This document shows, piece after piece, positions 34,296 through 43,675 of a DNA stretch of 51,561 bases (positions are counted from its first letter, which is position 1; each line of letters begins with the position of its first letter). Source of the DNA: Bacteroidota bacterium (GTDB lineage Bacteria > Bacteroidota > Ignavibacteria > Ignavibacteriales > Melioribacteraceae); contig JAEXOD010000114.1 of assembly GCA_023447335.1 (NCBI GenBank), positions 1 through 51,561 of the forward strand, written 5' to 3'. The notes beneath the pieces are model-generated. The model was not told the origin of the DNA, searched no databases, and saw only the letters and a list, made by a program, of their open reading frames with translations. The translations under genes and the position numbers were made by a program.

Positions 34296-35441
34296 ATGGA
34301 ACTATGGCAACAAATGATTAGAGAGTCTATCCACTCTGTAGATCAATTGGTTGAAAGATTTAACTTAAAAAAAGAGGTTGCCGAAAAGCTGGATAATTTT
34401 TTTCAAGCCAGAATTAACTCATATTATTTAGGGCTTATCAGGTATCCCGGAGATCCTATATGGGTGCAGTGTGTACCGGATGAAAAAGAGCTTGATGATT
34501 TTAATGGTTACGAAGACCCCTTAAATGAAGACGGAATGAGTCCCGTACCAAATATAACACATAGATACCCGGATAGATGTTTATTTTTAGTAACTAGTCA
34601 ATGCGGTATGTATTGTCGTTTTTGTACAAGGAAGCGTAAAGTTGGTGATAGTGATAAGATTTCAATGAAAGATTTGGAATCCGCATTTAATTATATTGAA
34701 CAACACAATGAAATAAGGGACATAATTTTAAGCGGTGGCGATCCCCTAATGCTTACAGATACAATGCTGGAAAAAATATTAAGCAGATTGCGAGCCATTC
34801 CTCATGTTGAAATTATAAGAATAGGGACAAGAATGCCATGTGTTTTACCACAACGTATTACTCCCAAATTATGTTCTATGATAAAAAAATATCATCCGGT
34901 TTATATAAACACTCATTTCAACCACCCTTGGGAAATAACCCCCGAAAGCAGCAAAGCTTGTACTATGCTTGCCGATGCCGGTTGTCCTGTTAACAATCAA
35001 GCCGTTTTGATGAAAGACGTAAACGACGACCCGGCAGTAATGAAAGAATTAATGCAAAAATTACTTAAAATAAGAGTTCGACCTTATTATTTATTTATGG
35101 CTGATGAAACTAAAGGATCTATGCACTTTAGAACTTCTGCGGAAAAAGGAATTGAGATAATTGAAAATTTGCGAGGTCACACAAGCGGAATGGCAGTTCC
35201 TCATTTTATGATTGACGCCCCCGGCGGAGGGGGAAAAATTCCAATTCTACCTAAATATGTCCTACACAAAGATGATAAAAAGGTAATAATGCGTAACTAT
35301 AAGAACAATATTTACGCTTATAACAATCAGAAAGATGAAGAGAAAAAATCAATTATAGACACATCATACACAAGTACGGAAAAAGAAAATATAGATTTGG
35401 CTAACGATGAACAATTAACTATCTCTTTTTACGATTTTTAA
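34296..35441 (+). CDS. kamA: Lysine 2,3-aminomutase (radical SAM, PLP)
   Basis: 381 residues. The radical-SAM cluster is C103, C107, C110 (SQCGMYCRFC), with SGGDP after it. Relative to Clostridium subterminale lysine 2,3-aminomutase (C125/C129/C132, D293, D330, K337) the spacing is preserved with a shift of 22-23: D270 (MADETKG) and D307 (MIDAPGGGG) match the two aspartates that bind the lysine side-chain amine, and K314 the PLP-binding lysine. This indicates lysine as substrate and beta-lysine as product; glutamate mutases lack these aspartates. It lacks the C-terminal extension of about 35 residues of the clostridial enzyme. An EpmB role is less likely, because no EF-P or EpmA gene is present in this window. 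Confidence 0.9.
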   Translation: MELWQQMIRESIHSVDQLVERFNLKKEVAEKLDNFFQARINSYYLGLIRYPGDPIWVQCVPDEKELDDFNGYEDPLNEDGMSPVPNITHRYPDRCLFLVTSQCGMYCRFCTRKRKVGDSDKISMKDLESAFNYIEQHNEIRDIILSGGDPLMLTDTMLEKILSRLRAIPHVEIIRIGTRMPCVLPQRITPKLCSMIKKYHPVYINTHFNHPWEITPESSKACTMLADAGCPVNNQAVLMKDVNDDPAVMKELMQKLLKIRVRPYYLFMADETKGSMHFRTSAEKGIEIIENLRGHTSGMAVPHFMIDAPGGGGKIPILPKYVLHKDDKKVIMRNYKNNIYAYNNQKDEEKKSIIDTSYTSTEKENIDLANDEQLTISFYDF

Positions 35442-35953
35442 CCTTCTGTTGATAAAAGCAATGCAGATAAATCTTTTTCTAAAGTTACGGAAGGAGTTTC
35501 GATAATCCTTCCTATCTCTTTCCCCTGTTTATAAAAAATAAACGTTGGTACAAAATTAATGTTCAAATTATCAGTTTCTGCTTCTAATCCCTTCTTCTCT
35601 CTATTAACTCCGATAATTCTTACGTTTTCCGAAGGATAAGAAACATAATCCAATATTTTAAAGAATCTCGGCAGTTCACGCCTGCTATCACTACACCAAG
35701 TGCCCATTACAATAACAATCTCTAACGATAACATTTCTTTTTTAATATTAGAAATTTCTTCGGAATCAATTTCGTAATTATCATATTCTTCATCAAACCA
35801 TGCCGCATACAATGTATCATAAAATGCAGCACGATTACAATCACCTATTATACAATCTTTACCGGACTTATCATCAAAATATGTAAAAAAATCCCTTTCC
35901 TGAGCAAACATCGAAATTCCCCCAAGTAGCAATACAAACATTAAAGTTTTCAT
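35438..35953 (-). CDS. Exported thioredoxin-fold protein with CSDS in place of CxxC
   Basis: 171 residues with a signal peptide (1-17, ending MFA). The thioredoxin fold is recognised from VIVMGTWCSDSRRELPRF (C87, then S88-D89-S90) and the cis-proline loop NFVPTF, then a strand ending GKEIG. The second cysteine of CxxC is missing, so it cannot act as a two-cysteine redox enzyme; monothiol reduction, chaperone or binding activity is possible. Two further cysteines (C34, C39) lie in the N-terminal part. Similar 'WCSDSRRE' sequences occur in Bacteroidota. Its stop shares the TTAA at 35438-35441 with the convergent kamA stop. Confidence 0.78.
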   Translation of the reverse strand: MKTLMFVLLLGGISMFAQERDFFTYFDDKSGKDCIIGDCNRAAFYDTLYAAWFDEEYDNYEIDSEEISNIKKEMLSLEIVIVMGTWCSDSRRELPRFFKILDYVSYPSENVRIIGVNREKKGLEAETDNLNINFVPTFIFYKQGKEIGRIIETPSVTLEKDLSALLLSTEG

Positions 35954-35962
35954 TTATTCCTC

Positions 35963-36844
35963 TTAGTTGTTGTTCCTAACATCAAACCCCCACATTAATT
36001 TATTACGCAGGGTTTCAAAATAGTTCGCATTTACCGGTCTAACAAGTTTTAAGTATTTTTCGCTTTTCTTAAATGTAAATTCAATCGGCGTAGGATAATT
36101 TTCTACTCGCTGACCGTCTGAATTTATTTGAATTGAAGTGTGAAGCGATTTAGCAATTACTTTTATTTGCTGTTTTGCCGAAAGGACCAAAGGTCTCATA
36201 GTTAAAGAATGAGGCGAGATTGGACTGATTGTTATAGCATCTGCAACAGGACTAACTATTGGACCCCCGACTGATAATGAATAAGCCGTAGAACCGGTAG
36301 GGCTTGCAATAATCAATCCGTCAGCCAAAAAATAAGTAACAAAATTATTGTCAAAGTATAATTCAATCTCAATCATCTTAGGCCAAGGACCTTTCTCTAC
36401 AACAAAATCGTTTATGGCATAATAAGTCTTCGATTTATCAGAAGTACATTCCCCTTCTAATATCATTCTCTCATCAATAACATAATTCCCGTTAATAATA
36501 TCACAAATTGCCGTATCTATATTTTGAAGATCATACTCTGCCAAAAAACCAAGTTTACCGAAATTTACTCCTAATAACGGAACATCATAATTAATAGTAC
36601 GGTATGCCGTATTTAACATTGTACCGTCTCCGCCAATAGAAATAATAAAATCACAAATTTTTAACAATTCATCATCATCAGAAAACTTTTGTAATTTAAT
36701 AAAATCCGTAAAATTTTCCTCAATATCCTTGAATGAATTACTAATCACAACTTCGGCATTGTTGTTTTTAATTTTCTTAACTACTTCCGAAACTATCTCA
36801 ATAATATTTGCTTTTGTAGTATTTGGAAAAAGTCCGAATCTCAT
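35963..36844 (-). CDS. nadK: NAD kinase
   Basis: Phosphorylates NAD to NADP. 293 residues with the GGDGT motif (residues 71-75), NFGKLGFLAE and SPTGSTAYSLSVGGPIV, all diagnostic; the C-terminal DGQR region is also present. Gene ends ten bases before the thioredoxin-fold gene start and begins ten bases after the GT2 gene, so it belongs to a minus-strand block. The function is cytoplasmic and essential in most bacteria. Confidence 0.96.
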   Translation of the reverse strand: MRFGLFPNTTKANIIEIVSEVVKKIKNNNAEVVISNSFKDIEENFTDFIKLQKFSDDDELLKICDFIISIGGDGTMLNTAYRTINYDVPLLGVNFGKLGFLAEYDLQNIDTAICDIINGNYVIDERMILEGECTSDKSKTYYAINDFVVEKGPWPKMIEIELYFDNNFVTYFLADGLIIASPTGSTAYSLSVGGPIVSPVADAITISPISPHSLTMRPLVLSAKQQIKVIAKSLHTSIQINSDGQRVENYPTPIEFTFKKSEKYLKLVRPVNANYFETLRNKLMWGFDVRNNN

Positions 36845-36853
36845 TAAATCCTC

Positions 36854-37624
36854 TTAATCTTTTAAGTTTTTTAACTCCCAAAGTTTTGCATACTTAGTAA
36901 ACACATAATTTGCAGAAAAAACGGATAATATTAATCCTGCTAATCCGTCCAAAAATCCTAACCTTATAATATACATTTTAATAAACAAAAACAACGGACG
37001 CAGTAATAAATCACTTACGCCTACATTTTTTTCTTTACGATTTAGCTCAATTGCCGCAAGAGTTGTATAGTTGTTGAATTTATAATAATAATGCTTAATG
37101 TTTGGATCTGTATAATGTTCTAAGTCATTTTTCAATTTACCCGTTACACCGTTTATAACCAAATGTTCATGAACTTCAATTTCTTTAAATTTACATAAAC
37201 TCTTATTAAATAATCGTGTAACATACCCGGGATACCAGCCGCAATGTTTAATTTGTCTATTTAAGAAAAATGCTCTTCTGGCAATATCATATGCAGCAAA
37301 TTCGGTTTCCGTATTTTTTAATAAAATAAGCTCTTCTTTTAACTCACTTGTTAAACACTCGTCTGCATCAATCCATAAAACCCAATTATATTTTGTGTTT
37401 TCAACCGCTAAAGTTTTTGTTTTTGCATAACCCAACCAATCAGAACGTAAACAATTTACATTATAATTTTTTACCAAATTTAATGTATTATCCGAACTAC
37501 TGTTATCAACTATCACCACAATATCATCAATACATCCCAATAAACTGTTAATACATCGTTCTATATTTTTTTCTTCGTTTTTCGCAATAATTATTGCAGA
37601 TAGTTTTTCGATTTTACTAAGCAT
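36854..37624 (-). CDS. Family 2 glycosyltransferase (WaaE/KdtX type)
   Basis: 256 residues. LSAIIIAKNEEKNIERCI (about residues 8-25), VDNSSSDNTL and the metal-binding WIDADECL (about residues 86-93) define a GT2 catalytic domain of the WaaE branch, which adds glucose or similar sugars to LPS core. After CGWYPGYVTRLF the protein ends in a hydrophobic C-terminal part, likely membrane associated. The gene overlaps the O-antigen ligase gene by eight bases; with the neighbouring MsbA-like transporter this is an envelope-polysaccharide block. Acceptor and sugar are unknown. Confidence 0.85.
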   Translation of the reverse strand: MLSKIEKLSAIIIAKNEEKNIERCINSLLGCIDDIVVIVDNSSSDNTLNLVKNYNVNCLRSDWLGYAKTKTLAVENTKYNWVLWIDADECLTSELKEELILLKNTETEFAAYDIARRAFFLNRQIKHCGWYPGYVTRLFNKSLCKFKEIEVHEHLVINGVTGKLKNDLEHYTDPNIKHYYYKFNNYTTLAAIELNRKEKNVGVSDLLLRPLFLFIKMYIIRLGFLDGLAGLILSVFSANYVFTKYAKLWELKNLKD

Positions 37625-39695
37625 TACTATTCTCTTTTTGCTTTTTCATTAATTTTCCGCAAGCAATATTTAATCCCGTTAAGAACCAAACAAATGTTAT
37701 AATTTCGTGATCTCCGAAATTCCATTCAGCTAATCCCGAAAATAGAAACCCTATAAAAGCACCCGTTACACCCAAGGCAACCGAAGAAATAAAAGGAACA
37801 TTTTTATTTTCAGAATAAATATTATAATTAATAATTGCAACTTTATAAAATAAATACATAACAACTACAAATCCGAATATGCCGAGAATAGCAAGTAAGT
37901 GAACATAATTATTGTGCAAGTGTCCAAATTCTTCTTTTTCGTAAGTTGTTTTATATTTACGATAATATGGAATTAAATCAACATCTCCGACACCGAAAAC
38001 AGGATTATCTAATAAAATTTTTGCACCTATTCGCCATAAATTCATCCGGGCATAATTTGAAATATGATAAGGATCAATCATTGAATATAATCTGTTTCGT
38101 TTATGAGAAGCTATGTAAATTGTATCGTTTATAACTTCTATACCGGAATAAATCAAAGGTATTGTTCCGACCGGAATAGTATTTATTCTTCCGTTAAGTA
38201 ACTCTGCTTTATTTGTAGCAACGTCAATTAAATAAACATTCCCTAATGCCGTTAATCCGTAAATATAATTTTCAATATTAAAAAAGTTAATTATTCCTTT
38301 TACGTTTTTGTTAATTTTTGTGTCTAAAACTTTTGCACTGTCAAGAAAATAAATCCGTAATCCGCTATCTTCCTGCAACACAATATTATTCTCTTTAATA
38401 AAAATGGCGGCACCCATTGAACTAAGTTTTTCGCTTAATATAGTATCGGCGGGAATCCCGTTTTTATTAATTAATATAACAATTTCTTTGTTTTGAGCAT
38501 TAAAATAGGCAAAATAATTAGTATCAACATCAAAAACCGAAAAATTAATCAACCCCTTTAATTCAATTCTATCACTCAAATTATTAGGATTAGATAATAT
38601 TGTAACACCGCTATCAACATCCGCAATGTAAAGTTTATTATTAAACCCTTTTATATTTCTAGTTAATCCTTTTGTAACAAATTCCCCAAGAATTTTTACT
38701 TTGTTTTTTTCATCTATTTTATATACACAATTATTTGAATTAATTAAATGTGCGGAAAATATTGAATCTGTCCATTTATCCACTCTAAAAACAGGAGCAG
38801 AAGTACCGATGTTTTTATTTTTGCTAATATTAAATAATCCATTTTCATAATCTGCAACAATAATTTCTTTTTGCAAAGCGGCAAAAGTTCCTGCTCTTCC
38901 CTCTGTTTCAATAGTTTCAATTTCTTTTATAAGCTTATTACTTATTACGTATTTAGAAACAACGCTTGAATTTTTACTTAAGAATAAATAACCTATAATT
39001 ATTATCATTGGGAATAATAACAACACCCATTTGCGTTTTATTAAAGTAACGGCTACAATTCCGAATAATGCCCCAAGCCAAGCAGCTCTGGAGTAATTTG
39101 CAGTTAATGCCAAACCGGACAAAACAAAAGCTAATAGATATAATATTTTATATTTTAACTTGCCGTTTTCATTTATAAAATACGCATATAAAACAATTGT
39201 AATAAAACTTAATATTCCCCCCGTAGTCATAACTATTTTAAGAAATGTAGGACCAACACCGTTTACGGCATACATATTATTTATGTAATACTGATAAACA
39301 ATCCCCAAATACCCTATTATCATTACTAAAGCCGTACCTATAAATATTTTGAAAATAAGCTTCCCTTTATTTACGGAATCTATTACTGCAGGTAAAACAT
39401 ATAATATCGGTAATAAAAGTACTCTTTTTAAAACATTTGTAAATGCAGCAGAATTATAATCTGATAAAATTGCAGAAATAATTTCAGCAGCAATAAATAA
39501 TAATATCGGTAATTCCAATCCGTTCTTTTCAAAAGGGTTTTGTTTAGTTTTATAGTACTTAACAAGCAATAAAACTAATGCACCGTAATAACCTATTTGA
39601 TTTAAAAAGATTGAATTTGTTAATGTAACTAAAAATATAACAATAAAAACAAATATTGTTTTATCCAATATATTGTTTTGCTTTAATTTATCCAT
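37617..39695 (-). CDS. O-antigen ligase-like protein (Wzy_C/WaaL) with beta-propeller-like insertion
   Basis: 692 residues. The N-terminal part (about 1-240) has nine or ten membrane spans and the conserved SRAAWLG (R203). The C-terminal part has YARMNLWRIG, NPVFGVGD and the catalytic-loop HLHNNY (H592, H594), then further spans: the order of Wzy_C ligases/polymerases that transfer lipid-linked glycans to lipid A-core. Between them, residues about 265-545, stands an extra soluble domain of about 280 residues built from repeated four-stranded motifs (such as NKLYIADVDSGVTIL, NVYLIDVATNKAELL, DTIYIASHKRNRLY), probably a six- or seven-bladed propeller on the periplasmic side. Ordinary ligases have only about 50 residues there. 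Confidence 0.82.
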   Translation of the reverse strand: MDKLKQNNILDKTIFVFIVIFLVTLTNSIFLNQIGYYGALVLLLVKYYKTKQNPFEKNGLELPILLFIAAEIISAILSDYNSAAFTNVLKRVLLLPILYVLPAVIDSVNKGKLIFKIFIGTALVMIIGYLGIVYQYYINNMYAVNGVGPTFLKIVMTTGGILSFITIVLYAYFINENGKLKYKILYLLAFVLSGLALTANYSRAAWLGALFGIVAVTLIKRKWVLLLFPMIIIIGYLFLSKNSSVVSKYVISNKLIKEIETIETEGRAGTFAALQKEIIVADYENGLFNISKNKNIGTSAPVFRVDKWTDSIFSAHLINSNNCVYKIDEKNKVKILGEFVTKGLTRNIKGFNNKLYIADVDSGVTILSNPNNLSDRIELKGLINFSVFDVDTNYFAYFNAQNKEIVILINKNGIPADTILSEKLSSMGAAIFIKENNIVLQEDSGLRIYFLDSAKVLDTKINKNVKGIINFFNIENYIYGLTALGNVYLIDVATNKAELLNGRINTIPVGTIPLIYSGIEVINDTIYIASHKRNRLYSMIDPYHISNYARMNLWRIGAKILLDNPVFGVGDVDLIPYYRKYKTTYEKEEFGHLHNNYVHLLAILGIFGFVVVMYLFYKVAIINYNIYSENKNVPFISSVALGVTGAFIGFLFSGLAEWNFGDHEIITFVWFLTGLNIACGKLMKKQKENSNA

Positions 39696-39706
39696 TATAA
39701 TAAAGC

Positions 39707-41554
39707 CTATTTCTTAAACTGAAGTTCATACAATTTTTTATATATTCCCCCTTCTTCTTTTATTAATTCTTCATGTACCCCCATTTGCACAATTTCGCCT
39801 TCATCAATTACAATAATTTTATTTGCATGTTTAATAGTACTCAAACGATGTGCAATTACAAACGTAGTTCTATCCTTCATTAATCTTTCTATTGCTACTT
39901 GAACTAAAGCTTCCGATTCGTTATCTAACGCAGAAGTAGCTTCGTCTAAAATCATAATAGGAGGATTTTTTAATAATGCACGTGCAATGGATAATCTTTG
40001 CCTTTGACCGCCGCTTATCTTTGTACCACGTTCGCCTATTATCGTATCATAACCTTTTGGAAGTTCTAAAATAAAATCATGTGCGTTAGCTGCTTTAGCA
40101 GCAGCAAAAAGCTCGTCTTCAGTGCAACTATTAACCCCATAAGTAATATTGTTTTTAATAGTATCGTTAAATAATACGGTTTCTTGCGTAACAATACCCA
40201 TAAGTTTTCTTAAACCGGCAATTTTAATTTTTCGGATATCAACTCCGTCTATCATAATTCTTCCGGATAAAGGATCATAAAAGCGAGGTATCAAATCAAC
40301 CAAAGTAGTTTTCCCGCCTCCGCTACTTCCCACTAAAGCAACAACTTCCCCCTTTTTTACGGTAAAGTTTATGTTTTTTAAAGTTAATTCTTCCGCATCT
40401 TCATATTTAAAACATAACTCATCAAACTTTATTTCTTTACTAAAAGAATCTAATTCTTTTGAATCCTCCGAATCGGTTATCTGAGGAGGAACATCCATAA
40501 TTTCAAAAATCCTATCACCGGCAGCGCTAGATTCTTGTATTCTGTTATTAACACCGCTTAATTCTTTAATCGGAGGCATTAATTGAAATATTGCAAATAA
40601 AAATCCCAAGAACTCGCTTGCATTAATAAGTTTATCTTCAAGAACAAGTAAACCGCCGTAATAAATTATTACACCCCCAACAACTACACTTAAAAATTCC
40701 GTTAAGGGACTTGCGGCATTTCTAATTCTTGTTAATCTAATAACTAATTTGAAGTAATTGTTCGTTTCTTTTTTAAATTTTGTACTTTCATGCTCTTCTC
40801 TACCAAATGCTTTAACTATTTTAACGCCGCTAATTGTCTCATGTAAAATAGTGGTTATATCAGCCATTTTGTCTTGAATAATAGCACTATGTTTGCGTAA
40901 ATGAAGACCTATATAACCGATAATAAACAGCGAAAAGGGTAAGACTATTAACGAAAATGCCGTAAGTTTCCAACTAATGGAAATCGCAATTCCCAAAAAT
41001 ACAATAATAGATAAAGGTTCACGGAGTAAATTTAAAAATACAGTCGAAACGCTATTTTGAATTAAATTAACATCGTTTGTTATTCTGCTTATTAAATTAC
41101 CGGTTCTTTCGTTTTTAAAAAAACTCATGGGTAAATTATGCAGTTTTTCGTAAGCCTCGTTTCTAATATCTTTTACAACCCCTTGCTCAACATAAGCAAG
41201 ATAATATGATTGTAAAAAGCCAAACATGTTTTTTCCGAAAAAAGCTAAAATTACAATAACGGCTATTTTAAGCAATACATCTTTTGTTGAACCTGCAAAA
41301 ATAAATTGTTTTGCTTTTGTAGATACAAAATTCATTACTTCTTCAACAATAGTAGGATTTGCGTTTATTTCGATCTGTTTTGTGTTTTCGGTTGTTTCAA
41401 CATTATTGGTTTTAAATAATGTGTCTAATAACGGAATAGTTAAATAAACAGACGCACCGTTTAATAATGCATATAAAATTGTACAAAGCATTGATAAAGC
41501 CAAATGTTTTTTATATGGCTTTACATATCTTAATATTCTAAAATAAGTATCCAC
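39707..41554 (-). CDS. msbA: MsbA-like lipid/polysaccharide ABC exporter
   Basis: 615 residues in half-transporter form: six membrane spans (residues about 1-330, with RITNDVNLIQNSV as the intracellular coupling region) followed by an ATPase with Walker A GSSGGGKTT, signature ISGGQRQRLS, Walker B IMILDEATSALD and HRLSTI switch. Homodimers of this family flip lipid A-core or other lipids across the inner membrane. The neighbouring O-antigen ligase and GT2 genes support a role in LPS assembly. Gene starts two bases after the lipoprotein stop. The loop between the first two spans is unusually long (about 60 residues). Confidence 0.88.
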   Translation of the reverse strand: MDTYFRILRYVKPYKKHLALSMLCTILYALLNGASVYLTIPLLDTLFKTNNVETTENTKQIEINANPTIVEEVMNFVSTKAKQFIFAGSTKDVLLKIAVIVILAFFGKNMFGFLQSYYLAYVEQGVVKDIRNEAYEKLHNLPMSFFKNERTGNLISRITNDVNLIQNSVSTVFLNLLREPLSIIVFLGIAISISWKLTAFSLIVLPFSLFIIGYIGLHLRKHSAIIQDKMADITTILHETISGVKIVKAFGREEHESTKFKKETNNYFKLVIRLTRIRNAASPLTEFLSVVVGGVIIYYGGLLVLEDKLINASEFLGFLFAIFQLMPPIKELSGVNNRIQESSAAGDRIFEIMDVPPQITDSEDSKELDSFSKEIKFDELCFKYEDAEELTLKNINFTVKKGEVVALVGSSGGGKTTLVDLIPRFYDPLSGRIMIDGVDIRKIKIAGLRKLMGIVTQETVLFNDTIKNNITYGVNSCTEDELFAAAKAANAHDFILELPKGYDTIIGERGTKISGGQRQRLSIARALLKNPPIMILDEATSALDNESEALVQVAIERLMKDRTTFVIAHRLSTIKHANKIIVIDEGEIVQMGVHEELIKEEGGIYKKLYELQFKK

Positions 41555-41556
41555 TA

Positions 41557-42789
41557 CTACTCAACAATCTTTAATGTTTTTAATCCGCAGCCGTTACCCG
41601 TAACTATTTCGTGATAAACAGCTCTTTTATTTAAATCCCAAACCACTATTTTTTTTGTCCCGTTTTGATCAACTTCATAAAACAAATAATCACCACGCAA
41701 AATATAACTAATTGCGTATGGATTTTCTATAACATTAATCATCTCCTCAATTTTTGTATCATAAACAACCATCATCGAAGATAATCTATTTGATATCATA
41801 TCGTTATTAAGCTTCTCGAGATAAATTACACAATACCTATCTTCATAAGTCCAATCAATACTTTTTACTTTAAAATCGGTTGATGTTATGTATTTTCTTT
41901 CTTTAGTTTTTAAATTTTTATGGAAAATTTTTGTTTCGTTATTAAGAAAAGTATAATCAATAAAATGTTTATCTAAATTAGATTTAACTTTAATTAAAAT
42001 TGTAGTTAATTGCGGAAAATCGGAATTTAGAAGATTAAATGTTTCAAATTTTGATTCTACCTTAACCCCTTCCGGAGTATAAAGGTTTGTGATTTTATCA
42101 ATTTTATATACATCGTTTTCATTAAATTTTTGATAAATAACTTTTAGCGAATTATTTGATTCAATATCTGTAAATATTTGAGCAAACTTGCCGATCTCGT
42201 CAATTTTTTTAACAGAATTGTTTTCCGGAATAAATTTAAACAGTTTTGCATCGGAAAACATCGGATATCCGGTAGCGGAAGCATCTTTTTTTCCTGTTAA
42301 AAAGTAAATATTTTGATATGAATCATCTCCGTTTAAGCTAATTATATTCATAGATTTATCATTCCATTTTAAGGAATAACTTTTTTTAGAAATATCGAAT
42401 TCAAAAATGGAACCGCGATTTTTATAATACGCTAAAAAGGGAACTAACTGAAATTGATCAGAAACCAAAGAGTCCCCTTTAAAGATTTCATGACCTATTA
42501 TAATAGAATCATTCGTTAATTCGTATGCTCTTTGTCCCGCAAAATAGTTAGATTCGTAACTCCCGACGAAAACTCCAAACGTAGTTTTATCCTTTTTTTG
42601 AATCTCGCGAACATAAATTGAATCTTTAATCTTCCTGCTTAATTCGATTTTATAACCTTGTGCAGATTCAATATCGTTAAACGATTTGGTAAAAATTGTA
42701 TAATTATCGTCCTTCGAATCTAGTTGAGGCTTATTACAGCCAAACGCCAGTATTAGCGTCAAAAATATTAATATTATTTTATTTCCCAC
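41557..42789 (-). CDS. Predicted lipoprotein of unknown function
   Basis: I do not recognise the family. Starting at GTG 42789 gives a short lipoprotein signal: VGNK, a hydrophobic stretch (IILIFLTLILAF) and a cysteine preceded by Gly. An ATG at 42822 would also fit the frame but would put an unusual N-terminal extension inside the xerD 3' end. The mature part (about 390 residues) is beta-rich with repeated turns such as IYFLTGKKD and YLFYEVDQNG-like strands, resembling a diverged propeller. It overlaps xerD by 11 bases and precedes msbA by two, so it may act in envelope assembly; this is inference from position only. Confidence 0.7.
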   Translation of the reverse strand: MGNKIILIFLTLILAFGCNKPQLDSKDDNYTIFTKSFNDIESAQGYKIELSRKIKDSIYVREIQKKDKTTFGVFVGSYESNYFAGQRAYELTNDSIIIGHEIFKGDSLVSDQFQLVPFLAYYKNRGSIFEFDISKKSYSLKWNDKSMNIISLNGDDSYQNIYFLTGKKDASATGYPMFSDAKLFKFIPENNSVKKIDEIGKFAQIFTDIESNNSLKVIYQKFNENDVYKIDKITNLYTPEGVKVESKFETFNLLNSDFPQLTTILIKVKSNLDKHFIDYTFLNNETKIFHKNLKTKERKYITSTDFKVKSIDWTYEDRYCVIYLEKLNNDMISNRLSSMMVVYDTKIEEMINVIENPYAISYILRGDYLFYEVDQNGTKKIVVWDLNKRAVYHEIVTGNGCGLKTLKIVE

Positions 42790-43675
42790 GTGGATGGTAT
42801 TCCCTATGCATTTGTTTAACATAATCTCTATCTATATGTGTATAAATTTGTGTTGTAGAAATATCAGCATGTCCTAACATTTCTTGTACGGCACGCAAAT
42901 CAGCACCCCCTTCAACTAAATGTGTGGCGAACGAATGTCGAAAAGTATGCGGATGTACTTCTTTATTAATTTTTGCTTCTCTTGTATAATAAATTATTAT
43001 TTTCCATACACCCATTCTCGTTAAACCCGTACCTCTATTGTTTAAAAAAACAAAATTTTTACTTTTTTCTTTCTTCTCTAAAAAAATTCGAGCATTCAAA
43101 AAGTAATTATTTAACCAACTTATAGCACTGCTTCCAATCGGAACAATTCTCTGTTTATTTCCTTTTCCTATTACTCTTATAACTTCATCAGTTAAAAAAA
43201 GATCGCTAATTTTTAAATTTATTAATTCGGATACTCTTAAGCCGGAAGAATACAAAACCTCCAACATTGCTCTATCACGCAAACCAAGCTTAGTATTTAT
43301 ATCCGGAACTGCAAACATTTCATCAATTTCATCAATTGTTAAAACTACCGGTAGCTTTCTATATCTTCTGTTTGATTTAAGCCTTTCACTTGGGTTAGCT
43401 TGTATATATCTATTCTGATGGAGATAATTAAAAAAACTTTTAAACGCCGATATATATCTTGCTGTTGTGGAATTGCTAATGCCTAGCTCCTTTTGTTTTA
43501 CCAAATAAGCAGTAATATCAGAATAATCAATTTCGTTAAGGTCATTAATTCCTAACTCAACACAAAATGTTAATAGTTTGCTAATATCGGTTTTATACGA
43601 ATTAACCGTATTATCCGAAAGGTTTAGTTCTAATTTTAGTACGGTTAAAAATTCAATTAAAAACTGTTCCATCAA
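42779..43675 (-). CDS. xerD: Tyrosine recombinase XerD
   Basis: 298 residues with an N-terminal core-binding domain and a C-terminal catalytic domain. All active residues are present: R147 (YSSGLRVSEL), K171 (GKGNKQR), H243 and R246 (HPHTFRHSF), H269 (MLGHAD), and the nucleophile Y278 (QIYTHID). The end KQMHREYHPRGK resembles XerD rather than XerC. It resolves chromosome dimers at dif. The start overlaps the PgpH-like stop as ATGA and its end overlaps the lipoprotein start. It is a housekeeping enzyme, not a sign of an integrated element here. Confidence 0.92.
   Translation of the reverse strand: MMEQFLIEFLTVLKLELNLSDNTVNSYKTDISKLLTFCVELGINDLNEIDYSDITAYLVKQKELGISNSTTARYISAFKSFFNYLHQNRYIQANPSERLKSNRRYRKLPVVLTIDEIDEMFAVPDINTKLGLRDRAMLEVLYSSGLRVSELINLKISDLFLTDEVIRVIGKGNKQRIVPIGSSAISWLNNYFLNARIFLEKKEKSKNFVFLNNRGTGLTRMGVWKIIIYYTREAKINKEVHPHTFRHSFATHLVEGGADLRAVQEMLGHADISTTQIYTHIDRDYVKQMHREYHPRGK

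Noticed and set aside
42779..43675. Tyrosine recombinase as mark of an integrated element
   Set aside because: Sequence and length fit housekeeping XerD, it is embedded in an operon of core genes and no attachment repeats or phage genes flank it.
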